DNA from: Trogon surrucura
Lineage: Eukaryota > Chordata > Aves > Trogoniformes > Trogonidae
Assembly (NCBI GenBank): GCA_020746105.1
Contig: CM036617.1
Location: 141,325,845 to 141,389,844 of the forward strand
Direction of reading: 5' to 3'
DNA: 64,000 nucleotides
Part shown: positions 21,513 through 33,232 of the stretch, one piece after another
Layout of the letters: every line of letters starts with the position of its first letter
How positions within the stretch are numbered: the stretch's first letter is position 1
Notes under the pieces: generated by a model
What the model was told of the DNA's origin: nothing
Database searches by the model: none
What the model saw: only the letters and a program-made list of their open reading frames with translations
Translations under genes and position numbers: made by a program

Positions 21513-24500
21513 ATCTTGGTAGAACTGAAAATGGTGAACATGGACTGTGGGCTGTCAGAATTAACAGGCAAAAGCATAAATGCTAACTTCATGCTTACAT
21601 TGCTTAAGTGGCTCATGCCTGTGGACATGACTCCTTAACATAAATCAGAAGTCTTGCCAAAATTTGGGAGGTGTCTCCACGCAATATTCAGTCAGCCCTT
21701 TCATGCTTTAATGGCAGCATTGCAAAATCTACTCAGCTTTCTCATGGATTAATTGAGGTTGCAAAGATCAGCCAGGTGTGGGACACTAAAAAATTGTGTT
21801 ACCTTCTGTAGTTTCATAAAGCAGGCACAGTAAAGTTCTCAGCTGTATTAACTGTTTCAAGGTAGCAGCATTTTAAAGACCTTTATCCTAGCCACTTACC
21901 ATACTGTTGAGACTTTTTTGCAGTCGTATATAAGGATATAATTTTCAGTTCACTTGACCAGTTCACATCAGCATATAAGACCTATAGTGTTCAAATGAAA
22001 AAGGAGGTACAAAACTGGCAAAATGTCACTTCTGCCCAAAAGAAACAATTAATACACAGAAAGTTTCTATGCAGATAATGCATTAAATTACCTACTTTAC
22101 AGAAGTGTTGAGGCCCAGATACTGAGATCAATACCTTCTACCTCCTCTTTAGAGAAAATCGGTTTTTTTAACACCTACAAAGGAGAATAACAATCACAGA
22201 ATGGTAGAGGTTGAAAGGGGCCTCTGAAGATCATCTAGTCCAACCGCCCTGCCAGAGAAGGATTAAACAGAGGATCAATTAACGAATTTAAAAGCACCTC
22301 TAAAATATTAAACAGGGTTTGTGTAGTGTATGTGTGTGTGTTTGTGGGTCGTTTGCGGGGGAGGGGAGAAGTTGATAAAAGTTTTCCTTTACAAAAACAA
22401 AGGTAACCACTGGATTCTCCTCATGGAAGAACATAAATTAGAGTTGTCTAATAAGACACCGAGTTGAAAGGACTACCAAGGGCAAAAATAGTGATTTTGA
22501 AATAGGGATTTTCCCATGGTAGAATGTACCTTCTGTTCTACGGCATAGTCCTGATGCAGAAAGACATGATGATATGTCAAGATTTTATCAACAGTAGTTT
22601 GAAATAACTGTATGACTACCTGTGATTTTATCACTTGTGGGTAATATGGAAAACCTGTTTTCATGCCAGGAAAACTTGCCTGGCACCACACAATGTCTTT
22701 TCTTCCTAATGCCTCATTTCTAGAGTAGTATTTAATGATGTGCTGTGACTCAGCTGGATGACCTGAGATGGAGAGTCTCTGATGATAAAGTTCTGGTTTC
22801 CTCCAAATATGGAAATTTGTGAAAATCTGATTAAGCCAGAAGTTCCTAACATTCCCAGGAAAACAACAGCTTTCTTAGGAAATAGAAAAGATATGTTAGT
22901 GCTTTTCCCTCCATTTTTCTTATTCTCACCTTCTGTGTATACAAGCACGTAAGCACATAAGAAGTGTAGTTGGGGAAAAGAGTAAGTCGCTCTGTGGAGA
23001 ATGTATCCACTTGGACAAGCCAGTTAGCACATTTTCAAATTCTAGTATAGACAAGGCATGTTGTGATTTAAATATGTACAGTTGGCGATGATGAAACGGA
23101 GTTAGAAGGTTGAGGCACCTAAGCCAGAATTGCTTGTGTCATTCATGAAGAGGAGTGAACACTACCAGGAGGTTATTGAGCTATTAGAAAAGTATGACTC
23201 TTGACTGTAGGGAATTAGAGGGAAGCCACTGGGAATTATGCTCTTAGTTCAGAGGCATTCTTCAGATGGGATGATTGTAGTGTCTAAGATTTGTTCTCTG
23301 CCCATTAACACTTCTAAGAAGTGTACCATGTTGTTCATGCTGGATTCTAATGGACTGGTTAACACATTATTAGAAAGCATCCCTTTTTCTAGTACAGAAG
23401 CGTTACTCAAAATGTACCAATTTATTTCTGTAGGCTTTCCTTCTCCTGTATTCAGATACCAACCGAAGGTATAAAAGAAACTAACAGAGGTTTGTAATAT
23501 GTCCTCATGGAAATATGATTTTTTTTTTTCTTTTTTTAATTTTGTGCTGATCCATGGAGACAGCATATGATAGTTTAACAGACAAAATATCAGCAATTTT
23601 AGGACTACGCTTGCTTTTAGATATGGGATTGTATACTTTATCCCACAAAATACTGGTGGGATGTAATTCAACAGCTATGAGTTTGAAAATTTGCAAAGCA
23701 TTTTTTGGTTTGGTGAATTTTTCTGGCGTCTAGTAGGTTTAATGTATGTTTGAGATACAATGCTTACTTGTGCAAAGTTATAATACAAGGAGCAAATCAG
23801 TCTTTTTTAACAGGGTTTTATAATTTAGCTCAGCGAAGTTGAGCAGAATAGAACATTTAACAGAAGACGTATTGGTTGATTTTCTTCTTTAATTTGTATG
23901 TTGGCTACAAACCGTTGTCACTAAGAATGCCTTTTAAAAAAATTTCAAGTGGCTGCATGACTTTGCACAGTATTTTTGTGCTTATTTTAAACTCATGGCA
24001 AGGATACTGTAAGGATATAGAACACACAATATAGGTAAAGAATTAATTTACAGTACCTTTTTTTCTCTTTGCTCAGAAGATTCCTAGAATACTTTAAAAA
24101 ACCCTTGTCATTGTCTTTAGAAAGCTGTAGTATATCACTCGTACATATGATCAGATTGCAGTGCACAACTCCTTTCACCTGCCCTTTTGAAGTACCGTGA
24201 ATGCACGGTCATGTGCTCCAGCTGTTTTGAATCACACAGCTGGCTTGCACAAACCTCCCTCCCTGAGACAGCGAACGAGGAGTGCAACACCCAGGTGAAA
24301 CTTCAGGGCAGGGGTTGGGAGATTTCACACTGATACTTGACCACCGCAACCACTCGTGCATATGCATGGATCACAGAGGCTTGGAGTGCTCCACATTATC
24401 CAGCGTATGAGTTTTCTAGATAGAAAAGCTATTGCCTAATACCACCTCCTGGGGCCTCTCCAAGAATGAAAACGGTTGATCCAGTGTTATATCCTTAATA

Positions 24501-25950
24501 GTCTGCAGCCATGACAGCCACAGCACCTTGCGATTACCTGAGGCCAAGCACTGCGTTTTAAGAAGTGACTTCCCCTCAAGTGATTTGTTTAACAGTTTTT
24601 CTAATGTGCTGGCATATATTCTTGGCAAAATCTGCATGAAAAGAGAATTAAAGCTGAGAGTAGATATCAATGACTCCAGGCCACAAAACATTACAGAGCT
24701 ATTTTAAGTGCCTCTACGAGCAGGATTTACAAAACGGAGGGATTCTGGAATTGCAATGAAATGCTTAAGAAATGTGAGCAAAACAAAAGATAGATAAAAT
24801 CAGTGAGATAGTCCACTCTGTCTCATACTGTTCTGTACGTGTTCTTCTGAGCACTGTACAAAAGTTTCATGGTAGACATACTTCAGAACCTTTATCCTCC
24901 CACTTTTTCAGACAATGTTATTTCTCTGTAGCATAGATTATTGTTCCACCTGTTTACCATATCCTCTTCTCTTTTATTCTTCAGTAGTATGTGGTCATAT
25001 GCTTGAAGAATTGGTTTTCTCCTTAAAGAACTCAGAATCAGAGGTATTTTTTCTTGATTATTATAATTTTTTATTATTTTTTTCTCTTGACCGGAATTTT
25101 TTCAACAACGTTTTTGTCCACTGCATTTTCTTCATAGGAAGTATCTTTTTTAGGAGGTTTTCCGTTGTCCTTCATTGCAACAATGCTGGAATTCGCCTTT
25201 GCTTAGAATTAAATCCTTGAAATAATCTATTTCAGATTTTTTTTGTACAAACTGACTCTAAAATGTTTTCCATGTAGGTTGACTTGTCATAAGATGGAGA
25301 GAGACACAGGCAGGGAAGTGGTGGTGCTTGTTTGTGGTCAGTTTGCACCTAATTTCTGTTGTGACTAGGAAACTTTGCTCTTTAGAAAAATAATTTAATT
25401 TAAGGTCGTGTGTTAGTATCTTGGAAGTCCATAGAAGTAACAGCCATTTCAATAGCTGACAATTTTAAAAGAAAATCTCTAGGGAAGAACAACTCAACTG
25501 AGGGCAGTTAGTTTTAAAGAATGGTATCAAAACCCACAAAGCCTACACATACAATTTGAGTAAAGCATGTATATAATATTTCAATAACTCTTAACTCCAC
25601 AATAAGTGTAATAAGCCTGCTTTGTTCTGCCAAGGATATTAGGAATCAAAGTGCTGAATTTCTTCAAGGACCAATTTTACATTTACTTAAGTTTGTAGAC
25701 AAATTAATTTACTTCTGAAAGGGAAAATATAAATGACCTGGGTACATGCGTATACTTTCTTATTCTAAAAGGGAAATTTAATTTAGCCACAGTTGATATT
25801 TTTAAATTCCTGAACTGTAAAAAAAGCCCAGGTGCACTAGAGAGAGAAACAGAACAGCCTTTAGAAGGAAATAAAATACCTAGAAGTATTAACAGCTATA
25901 CCTAACGATCTTGACTCCTCTTCTGACTGGACACTAAATATACACACACA
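21513..25950. other. AT-rich non-coding stretch
   Basis: No recognised gene. It holds a CR1 scrap (22192-22265), a TG-rich patch at about 22320-22350, T-runs near 23518-23538, and a locally GC-richer block at about 24180-24330 with two short palindromes. The open frame across 23249-23671 on - (140 codons) is AT-driven and shows no recognisable domain. Confidence 0.65.
22192..22265 (-). mobile_element. Severely 5'-truncated CR1 LINE (3' end only)
   Basis: On +, AATCACAGAATGGTAGAGG through GATCATCTAGTCCAACC to GCCAGAGAAGGAT is the reverse complement of a typical avian CR1 3' untranslated end. Only about 70 bp are present, so reverse transcription stopped very early. No coding sequence is included. 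Confidence 0.85.
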
Positions 25951-25954
25951 GATT

Positions 25955-26380
25955 ATTCCTGAGAGATGCTTATTTATCCTTTTTTAAAAAATCCAATAAT
26001 GTGAATTCCACAGCCTTATTAGGTAACTTGCCTTAGTGCACTTCTTTCTTTATGCTTAGCAAGCTTTCGTAAGCCCTAACTAACCAAACATACCCTTTCT
26101 GTGAATTAATGCCGCTAAGCCCACGGGGTAGAACCCCGCCGTGTCCTGCCACGTGGACACAGCTAAATTGAACAACTGCTGTCTTAATGCCCATCTTCAA
26201 ATGTATATACAGTTGTGATAATGTCCCCTCAATCTTTTCTTCTTAAAGATGCCCAGTTCACTGAACTTTCTAAGTCCTATTTTGTCAAGCACTTATCCTT
26301 CTTTTGATCTTCTGGATTCTCTCATTTGGCTAAATTTGTCTGTCATTGTGTGCAGTACCAGGCACAGCATTTTGGTTGGA
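25955..26380 (-). mobile_element. Old, diverged CR1-type LINE fragment
   Basis: Recognisable pieces occur in the right order: 'tttaaaaaatccaataatg...gattccacagcc' equivalents at about 25980-26015, 'cctgccacgtggacac' at 26147-26162, 'gtgataatgtcccctcaatcttttcttct' at 26214-26244, 'atgcccagttc' at 26249-26259, 'ttctggattctctc' at 26310-26323, and 'gtaccaggcac' at 26355-26365. This follows the - strand order of an old CR1 3' region and the adjoining reverse-transcriptase C terminus. All frames are destroyed. Confidence 0.7.
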
Positions 26381-27712
26381 CTTCGTGGGTTTGGTTGAAG
26401 GAGCCATCCCACTTTGATAAGGACAAAGTCAGCTCACGTTAACTTTGTGCTTTAAGAAACGGAATAGCAGCTCTCAATGTGGTTACTTAATTGCATCCAT
26501 GTTCTATGTGACGAATAATATTTCCCACGTGCAGAGCAAAATTAGTAGACAAATGCCCTTCTTCCTCCCAAAACGCGGGGGCGAAGGAGAACGTATAAAG
26601 ATGTTATATCTATAAAAACAGATGTGCTAGTTATTTAAATGGTGCAAGCTAAACAAGGAACAATTAAGGTTAACTTGCTGCCATTTGAGTTCTTAAAACC
26701 ACATATAAGAACAGTGGCGTGGACAGAAGGCACTGATTTAAGTTCAGTTGTTTCTTGCTAAACTTGCCTGAGTTAATGGAAAATAATTTGGTTCGTTGTT
26801 CTTTAAGGTGGTAAGTTTAAATAGATATCTTTTCTATGCCATTATGTTTCTGTTTTCAGTGCAGTTCTTTTAAAATACAGATTCTTATTGGTATAAATAC
26901 TGAAATACTCTACTAGAGTTGTGAGTGATCAGATCCTCTGAAAACTAGGCACCACATGTAACTGCCTTTTCTAGAGAATCTCATCCAGTTGTAATTCTTA
27001 ATCCTAAATTTTTGTCCTGTAAGTTGCACTTTTTTTTAGTATCAAAGGTGATTCTAGAAAGTGTGATATCTTTGTGAATGTAGAACACTAGCAAATGTTA
27101 GATACATTTCTGAAGCTGTTTTTCCATTGGAGCAAAAAGGACTGACAAGTATGTCAAGCAATCCATAAATTTATATTCATCTTGTTCTTGAGGCATCCTC
27201 TCTGATTTTAAAAAAAGTTAATGAGAGCTGGATGACTTGGTGAAAATGCTTTCTACGTAAGTTATTGTTCATTAAAATTCATATACCTCAGATGAATTAT
27301 ATTGATTGGATTTGCATGAGAAATGGGACGTAAGTACTCTTCTAAGTAACCTTACTGGATTTTGGCATTTCATTCAGCAAACAGTGGAAATTATTTTTAT
27401 TGCTACATTATGCAGGGCTGTTCTTGTGAAGTGAATGTCTCTTTCCATTGCTTACCCCTGCCAAAATAAGCAGCGGGAGAGATGTGGATGTACAAGTTTC
27501 TCCTGCACAGAAGGGTGGTTTGTTGTGTTTGGGGCTTTTTTCTTCTTTCTATAAGAGGTCCACTCCATACCTATGCACAGATGTGAAGATGACTAGTAAT
27601 ATAAACAAAGCTACTTGTTTGCTTAAATGCTTGCCGAGTGCCTTATATATGTAGCTCATGTGCATAAATGCCGTAGTATTTTAGAGAAGTAGTCCATATT
27701 CCAAGTTTCACT

Positions 27713-27838
27713 TTGCGAAGGCAAAATTGAGATGTGGAATTGAAACAACCAAAGCAAGGTCAGTTCAGAAAGAGAGCAGCATGTAGGAGCGGAACCAAAG
27801 TTGTCCGGAGTTGTCCAATGCTCTGTCCACTACAAATA
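27713..27838 (-). repeat. Ancient MIR/CORE-SINE-like fragment
   Basis: Reading + as the reverse complement of the SINE, AATTGAGATGTGGAATTGAAAC stands for the 'gaggaaactgag' part, CCAAAGCAAGGTCAGTTCAG for 'gcccaaggtcac', GGAGCGGAACCAAAG for 'agagctgggatt', and AATGCTCTGTCCACTACA for 'gtgctctatccactac'. The order and spacing fit the full tail-to-core order of a MIR-like SINE, although identity is modest. Confidence 0.5.
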
Positions 27839-28575
27839 ACTACTCATTTACCTTTAACTTGTCTTACAGGGATTTAATCTTGAAACAAATTTCCTAATGG
27901 TACCGTTAACTAATACATGCAAAGAATTTATCTCTAAGTTTTCTTCAAGGTTGGAGCCTTATCTAGCAAAACATGTACTTTTTTATTACAATACAGTAAT
28001 ATGGAAAACATGGAAAATATACATGGGAGAAAATCCACTCCCAGAGAGAGCTTAACAAGTGTTTTGAAAAATATGGGAAATTTCTTTATCCATGCTGACT
28101 CTTCAAGTCACTTCAAATTTGCCTTAGAAATTTAGTAAGAGCACAGACTTCAAGGTAAGGCCCATTATATAGTCTGATTATACTTTTATATTAAATATTC
28201 TGCATGCACTAGGACTCAGTTATTTCATTTAGTAGAACTCCACATTTTCTTTGGATTTAGTAAGTGAAATGGTGGCAAAAGAGTGGAACGTTTCAAATTC
28301 CTCAGCAAGTCTGCTGGCTTGTGCACTGGGAGAAAGAGCAGAGAAAAAGTCTTATTTGCTCCAGTGGGTACCATCGCTTGCCTTTTGTGATCAGGAGCAG
28401 AGGAGAGAAAGGCCTCTTCTGTGCAGGAGATTCTGCCTAAGATTCCCTAGTGAGTTTAGCAGTAGTTTGTTGATCAGTTCAAGTAGTGCATCACATTAAA
28501 AATTTTGAAGGTAATTTCCCTACCTGCTTGTTTTCTTATAGTCAGGAATTATGGTTTCTGGATTAAGAAATAGTG

Positions 28576-28630
28576 TCTCTCCTCCTCACTCCCTCTCACT
28601 TACTCTCTCTTCCTCTTTCCTTTTCTTTCC
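28576..28630. repeat. Pyrimidine-rich (CT) tract
   Basis: Some 55 bp of almost pure C and T on the + strand, with a few As. Such tracts can form triplex (H-) DNA or act as a polypyrimidine tract, but no good acceptor AG and open exon follow. Confidence 0.8.
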
Positions 28631-31139
28631 AAAACTATTCTGATTTTTCTCATCTGTAATTTGAAGTAACTTCTGTTGTAAAAGTTGGATGATTTTATGT
28701 GAAAGCTTTTACTGTTAGACTATAATAATGCATGTTTTGCAAGACATCTCCTTTGAAGGGAGGAAGCATGTAGTAAAATCACTGATGAGATCTTTGATAA
28801 AGCGAATGCACTAGCAATAAAGTATTCAATAAGGTCACTTATCTCTTAATCAATCCTAATTGCATAATTGAAATCAGGGTTACGTTGTCAATGATGTGTC
28901 TTCCTGACTCTGACTATACACAAACTTTGAAAGATTGGTTAAAATTAAGGTGGACTGGACTAATTCAAGTTGTGAAGAAAAAGAAAAAGGTATTTTTTGT
29001 CTCTACTTTCCTGTATATTGATGTAGCGCTCTATTGTGTCAGTATGTGTTCTGTGGACTCAAAAGATTTTCTTTGGAAGTAATCTCTTGATGTGAGGAAA
29101 AGGCAATTAATAATACTATTTTTTTTGTAATTCCTGTAAAATGACATCAGTCTTCAGATGCAGGGAAGTTACGAGTTTAAAAACTTGGTATGATAAAGAT
29201 TGGACCACCAACTTCAGATTTATGGAACGCTTTAGGAAGAGGTTTGAAATGAACAATGAGTCATTAGGTTAGCTTGCAAGTGAAACGAGCTTCTACTTGT
29301 TTCACCTTCTTCCCTCATTTTCTTAAAGGAAATATAAGGTATCAGTGACTCACATTCATCAGACTGTGGGAGAAATTGATGTATTGTACAGTATCACTGT
29401 ACTACCCGGAAGTCTAGCCTCCTACGTATATAAGCATGTTGGTTATTGTGAAGTGCTACCAGAAGTAGTTGCAAATATGCTACGAAGGGATCAAGTAGAA
29501 GTCCTTCTAACTGAATGACATTATTTTCTACTTCATAATCTAGATTTGTTCTTAGAAGAGTTTTGGTGTTTCTAATGTACATATTGGAGAGAATGTAAAG
29601 AATTCAGTCATCCCAGTAGAGTAAGGCAAAAGTCGTCCAAGGAATACAGGGAAGGGAATTGTAAAGTCACTGTTATTCAGTTGTCAGAGTGCCTTGCCCT
29701 TTTGGGTCTGTGAAAATGAGAAACTTAGTCTTTATCTGTTTATGGCAGTGGGTCTGCAAGGAACACTGTGGGTGTGAACCAACAGATATCTTGGATTTTT
29801 TGAGCTTGCAGGATTGGTGTAAACTCAGGTGACATTTTGCACAGTTTTGTGTGGAGCCAAGGTTAAACATTTCATTTAACGTGTATGAGGTCACCTAACT
29901 TGGCTAACTGAACTGATTTGGAACAGGAAGAACAATATTGACTTGAAGTCAGACTCTGAATGGATCACACCCACTGGTGCTGGAGTACTCTAGCGGGTGA
30001 GTTGAAGTTACAAAATGCAGGGAAAGCTGCAAGAAAATGGTAACAAGTCAGTGGCAACCCTCCACAGGTCATGCAGTTTTCAGTAAAAAGAAACTGTGTG
30101 ATTCATTTGCTAACACAGTTGGCCATGCACTCCAAGAATCCGTATGTCCAACAGTACCTATGGCATCTCACAGAAAATAGAGGTAAAGTAGCTCCCCATA
30201 GAAAACTTTATTTCTAATCAGTATGCTTCCCACTTAAAAATAGCAACAGAGGTAAGAGCAGTGGGCCAAAGTCAGGAATCCAGACCTGAATGTCAGGTCA
30301 GATTTGCCACATAACTGTGGCCTCAAATTGGAAATGTCTCGGAAACCTAGGAACAAAAAAAACAAACAAAAGTAAACAACAAAAACTACCAATACTCTTC
30401 CTGGTTGTAACAAAATAACTAGGGAAGGAAAAGATCAAAGAATATATATACGTGCAATACCACATACTGTTAATGAACAGGTACCTCTGACAGAATTTCA
30501 GATTGCAGAGAATCACATAAAGGCTAACAAATGTTAGTATGTGACTGTTGTAACAATTTTTATTTTCACAAAGATTTGATGCTTCGGTCAGATACTATTC
30601 TCTTTGTATCTAATGAGTTTCCTTGTGCAAACACGTACTGCCATTCTCAGTGTTGAAATATAAAAGATGGTTTTGAAGGTGAATGTCTGTCAGGCAACAT
30701 TAAAATCACCGATAATGCTGAAGCCTGTTACATGAAATGCGGAAAGATTAGTGGAGTGATGGCAACAGGAGAGTGCGAATAAGGAAGAAGACAACATTTG
30801 GTGGATGGTCACATGTGTTCATGGATTCACTTGGTAAAACTGATTGACTGTTTAAGGCAAACTTTTACTTCTAAAGGATGAAATTTCTGGGTTTCCAATC
30901 AAGTTTTATTTTGTAACTCCAATCTCACTATTTACAAATGTAAACTGTATGACTAAAAATTAGTCTTGGGCTGCTGGTTGATGCACTGTGCCACAGCTGT
31001 TCAACACGAAATCATTGGGTGAGTGCATGTTTCCTTTTCTTCTCCTCCGCATGCCTCCAGAGTGTTACGCCTGGGTATTAGGTGCCAGATGCACTTCTCT
31101 GGTGAAACATGTCATGCGTTTTCTTTCTTTTCATCCCAG

Positions 31140-31200
31140 CAGCTGCTGCTGCTTGTTGACAGTCATCGAGGCAATGGTAGTACGTCCCTAATCTTTCAGG
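31140..31200 (+). other. Exon-like segment with both splice-site consensuses (hypothetical)
   Basis: The tract TTTTCTTTCTTTTCATCCCAG ends at 31139, and the donor-like CAGG|GTGAGA follows 31200. Between them, 61 bp are open in one of three + frames, beginning Gln-Leu-Leu-Leu-Leu. The other two frames are stopped. I do not recognise the peptide, and false exons of this quality are common in vertebrate introns. Confidence 0.22.
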
Positions 31201-33216
31201 GTGAGAGGCAAAGCTGAAATACCTGCCAGTCAGTTGAAACTTTCTTCTTCCTTCCTTCTGCCTGAGAAGACCAGAGAAAAAAAGAAAATGGAAAGGAGAA
31301 ACAGAAAATTGAAAATAACCTTCAGTAGCTTGCAAGGACTGCTTTTACTCTTAGAACTTCATGTGGGCGAACAGCAGAAGCTATGCTCTTTAACAGATAC
31401 TGGCTTTGGCATATGGAAATGGTCAATGAGAAAGAGAAGAAGTGCAAAGAATTAGGAGAATTTAGGACTGGAGAAGTGCATGATAGTTGTGTGTGAAATG
31501 GCCATGTCCCTGTAGCTCATCGCATTCAGATCTTGAAAATCTGGTGCATTTTTCCCCGGCTTAAGTAAGAGGCATTATAAGTCTGAATGTGTATTGTCTG
31601 ATTAAACATTCATCAAAGGTTTTGTCAGAACTAATTTACTTATGTGCTCCCCGTCCCATCCAAAATAATGCATAATTCCAAGTCTTCAGTAATTGAAGTC
31701 CTTAAAAACACTCCACATGTAATTATTTTCATTATATAAAAAAAAAAACAACCCAAAAAAACCAAAGAAAAAACCCACCACAAATAAATACTTTGCTGGA
31801 GTAATTTTATGTCAGCTTATCTCATGTGAAAACAAAAGCTGTTATTACTGCGAGGTCATTGTGAAAGAGAGGTTATGAGTGCAGTAAACTAGACATCAGC
31901 ATCACATGGTATATCTAATGCAACTTGGTAGACAGAAGGCCTATTTATATGGCAAGCAAAGGATGGGAGAAAACTAAGGCATTCAGTGATTCTGATGGCA
32001 AAATAGATCACCAGACCACTAAATAGCTAAACTGTCTAATTCCTGAACAATTAGAGTAATTCATTAAGTTTGTGAGTTTTTGCGTTTGCTTTGTAGAAAG
32101 CAGAAGTCAGGAGAGGACAAACAGATTTGTTTGTCTGACTCAAGAGGAAGAAGTTGAGCATCTGCTCAAGAATTTTTTGTTCCTGAAAATAGTTTGGGTT
32201 TTTCTTTCCTGCAAACTAATACCAAAATGATCTGCTTACAAATCTGTGAATAATAAATATATCGGCATTAGAAGAGAAATAGTGTGCCTTAATGCAGTGT
32301 CTATTATTTCAGATATTTTTTTATTTGAGTTTAAAGTTTCATTTCAGTGGACTTGCTCCTTGTAGTGCTACAAAGGGAGTAATGAGCAGCAGGAAGCTGA
32401 ACAATATTGGAATAGATACCAACAGTCTGAGGAAAAGTTTTCAAAGCATTTAGGCTTTAATCTTGATTTTAGCTTATTCCATATGACAGCTTTTCAGAGT
32501 ATCGATCCTGGTTTTCAAGAGTGCAGAGTGAAGCCCTGGCTCATGATTAAATATGTATGTGTGTGTACAGTGATAGTAAAAGCTACAAAACAATAAAGCA
32601 TCTCTGCACAAAGAGGAATTCTTTTGTCCTTTTTGAATATGAAACTCGAGAAGTCAGGTAAACTTTCTAAATAAATTATTAGCTTTTTTTCCTTTTGCAC
32701 CTTGGCTTTTCTTTCAGAGGCGCTACTGCGCTGAGACAGATGCTTAAACATACTGGCTGGGTAGTCACGTTTACTTACAGACCAACAGTGTTTCTTTTGA
32801 AGTGTAATTGCTCAATGATACTCTCTTCCACGAGAAGAATTTTTCCTTCCTGGAAACTGGAGGTTTCAAAGTACTTTCTTCCATTTCCATTCTTCTTCAG
32901 CAGGAACTTGTGTGAGAATCAAATCTTTTGTACTAGAGATAACAAAGTGCTGTGCTAGTGTTAGCTAAGAGTTGTTGTGGTGTTCATTTGCAAACAGCTT
33001 CTAATCTGTTGCGTCATTAGAGCTTTATAGTACGGCTTTTTTGCAGTAACTGTTGCACTGACGTATTGAACTGGTTTGGTCAAATTTCATACAGTGTTGG
33101 GGGGGACACTGCTCTTTCAATTTTGGACTAACCTATTGCCATTTGGTCTAAATATGATTTACCCACAAAAGGGTATTTGTCAGAACTGCTATGCCAGTAT
33201 AATTATATGACAATAC

Positions 33217-33232
33217 AAAAAAAAAAAAAAAA
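33217..33232 (+). repeat. A16 homopolymer
   Basis: An uninterrupted run of 16 As. No retroposon body is evident immediately upstream, so it need not be a retroposed tail. Confidence 0.85.

Larger units (their letters stand above)
26381..31135. other. AT-rich non-coding stretch
   Basis: No recognised gene. It contains an ancient SINE scrap at 27713-27838, a pyrimidine tract at 28576-28630, and A-rich low complexity around 30352-30386. Confidence 0.65.

Noticed and set aside
23085-23140. Possible MIR tail (GATGAAACGGAG...CACCTAAGCC)
   Set aside because: Too short and diverged to separate from chance. A similar weak match at 14553-14600 was dropped for the same reason.
23249-23671. 140-codon - strand frame
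   Set aside because: AT-driven composition, no ATG context or splice support, no domain; consistent with chance.
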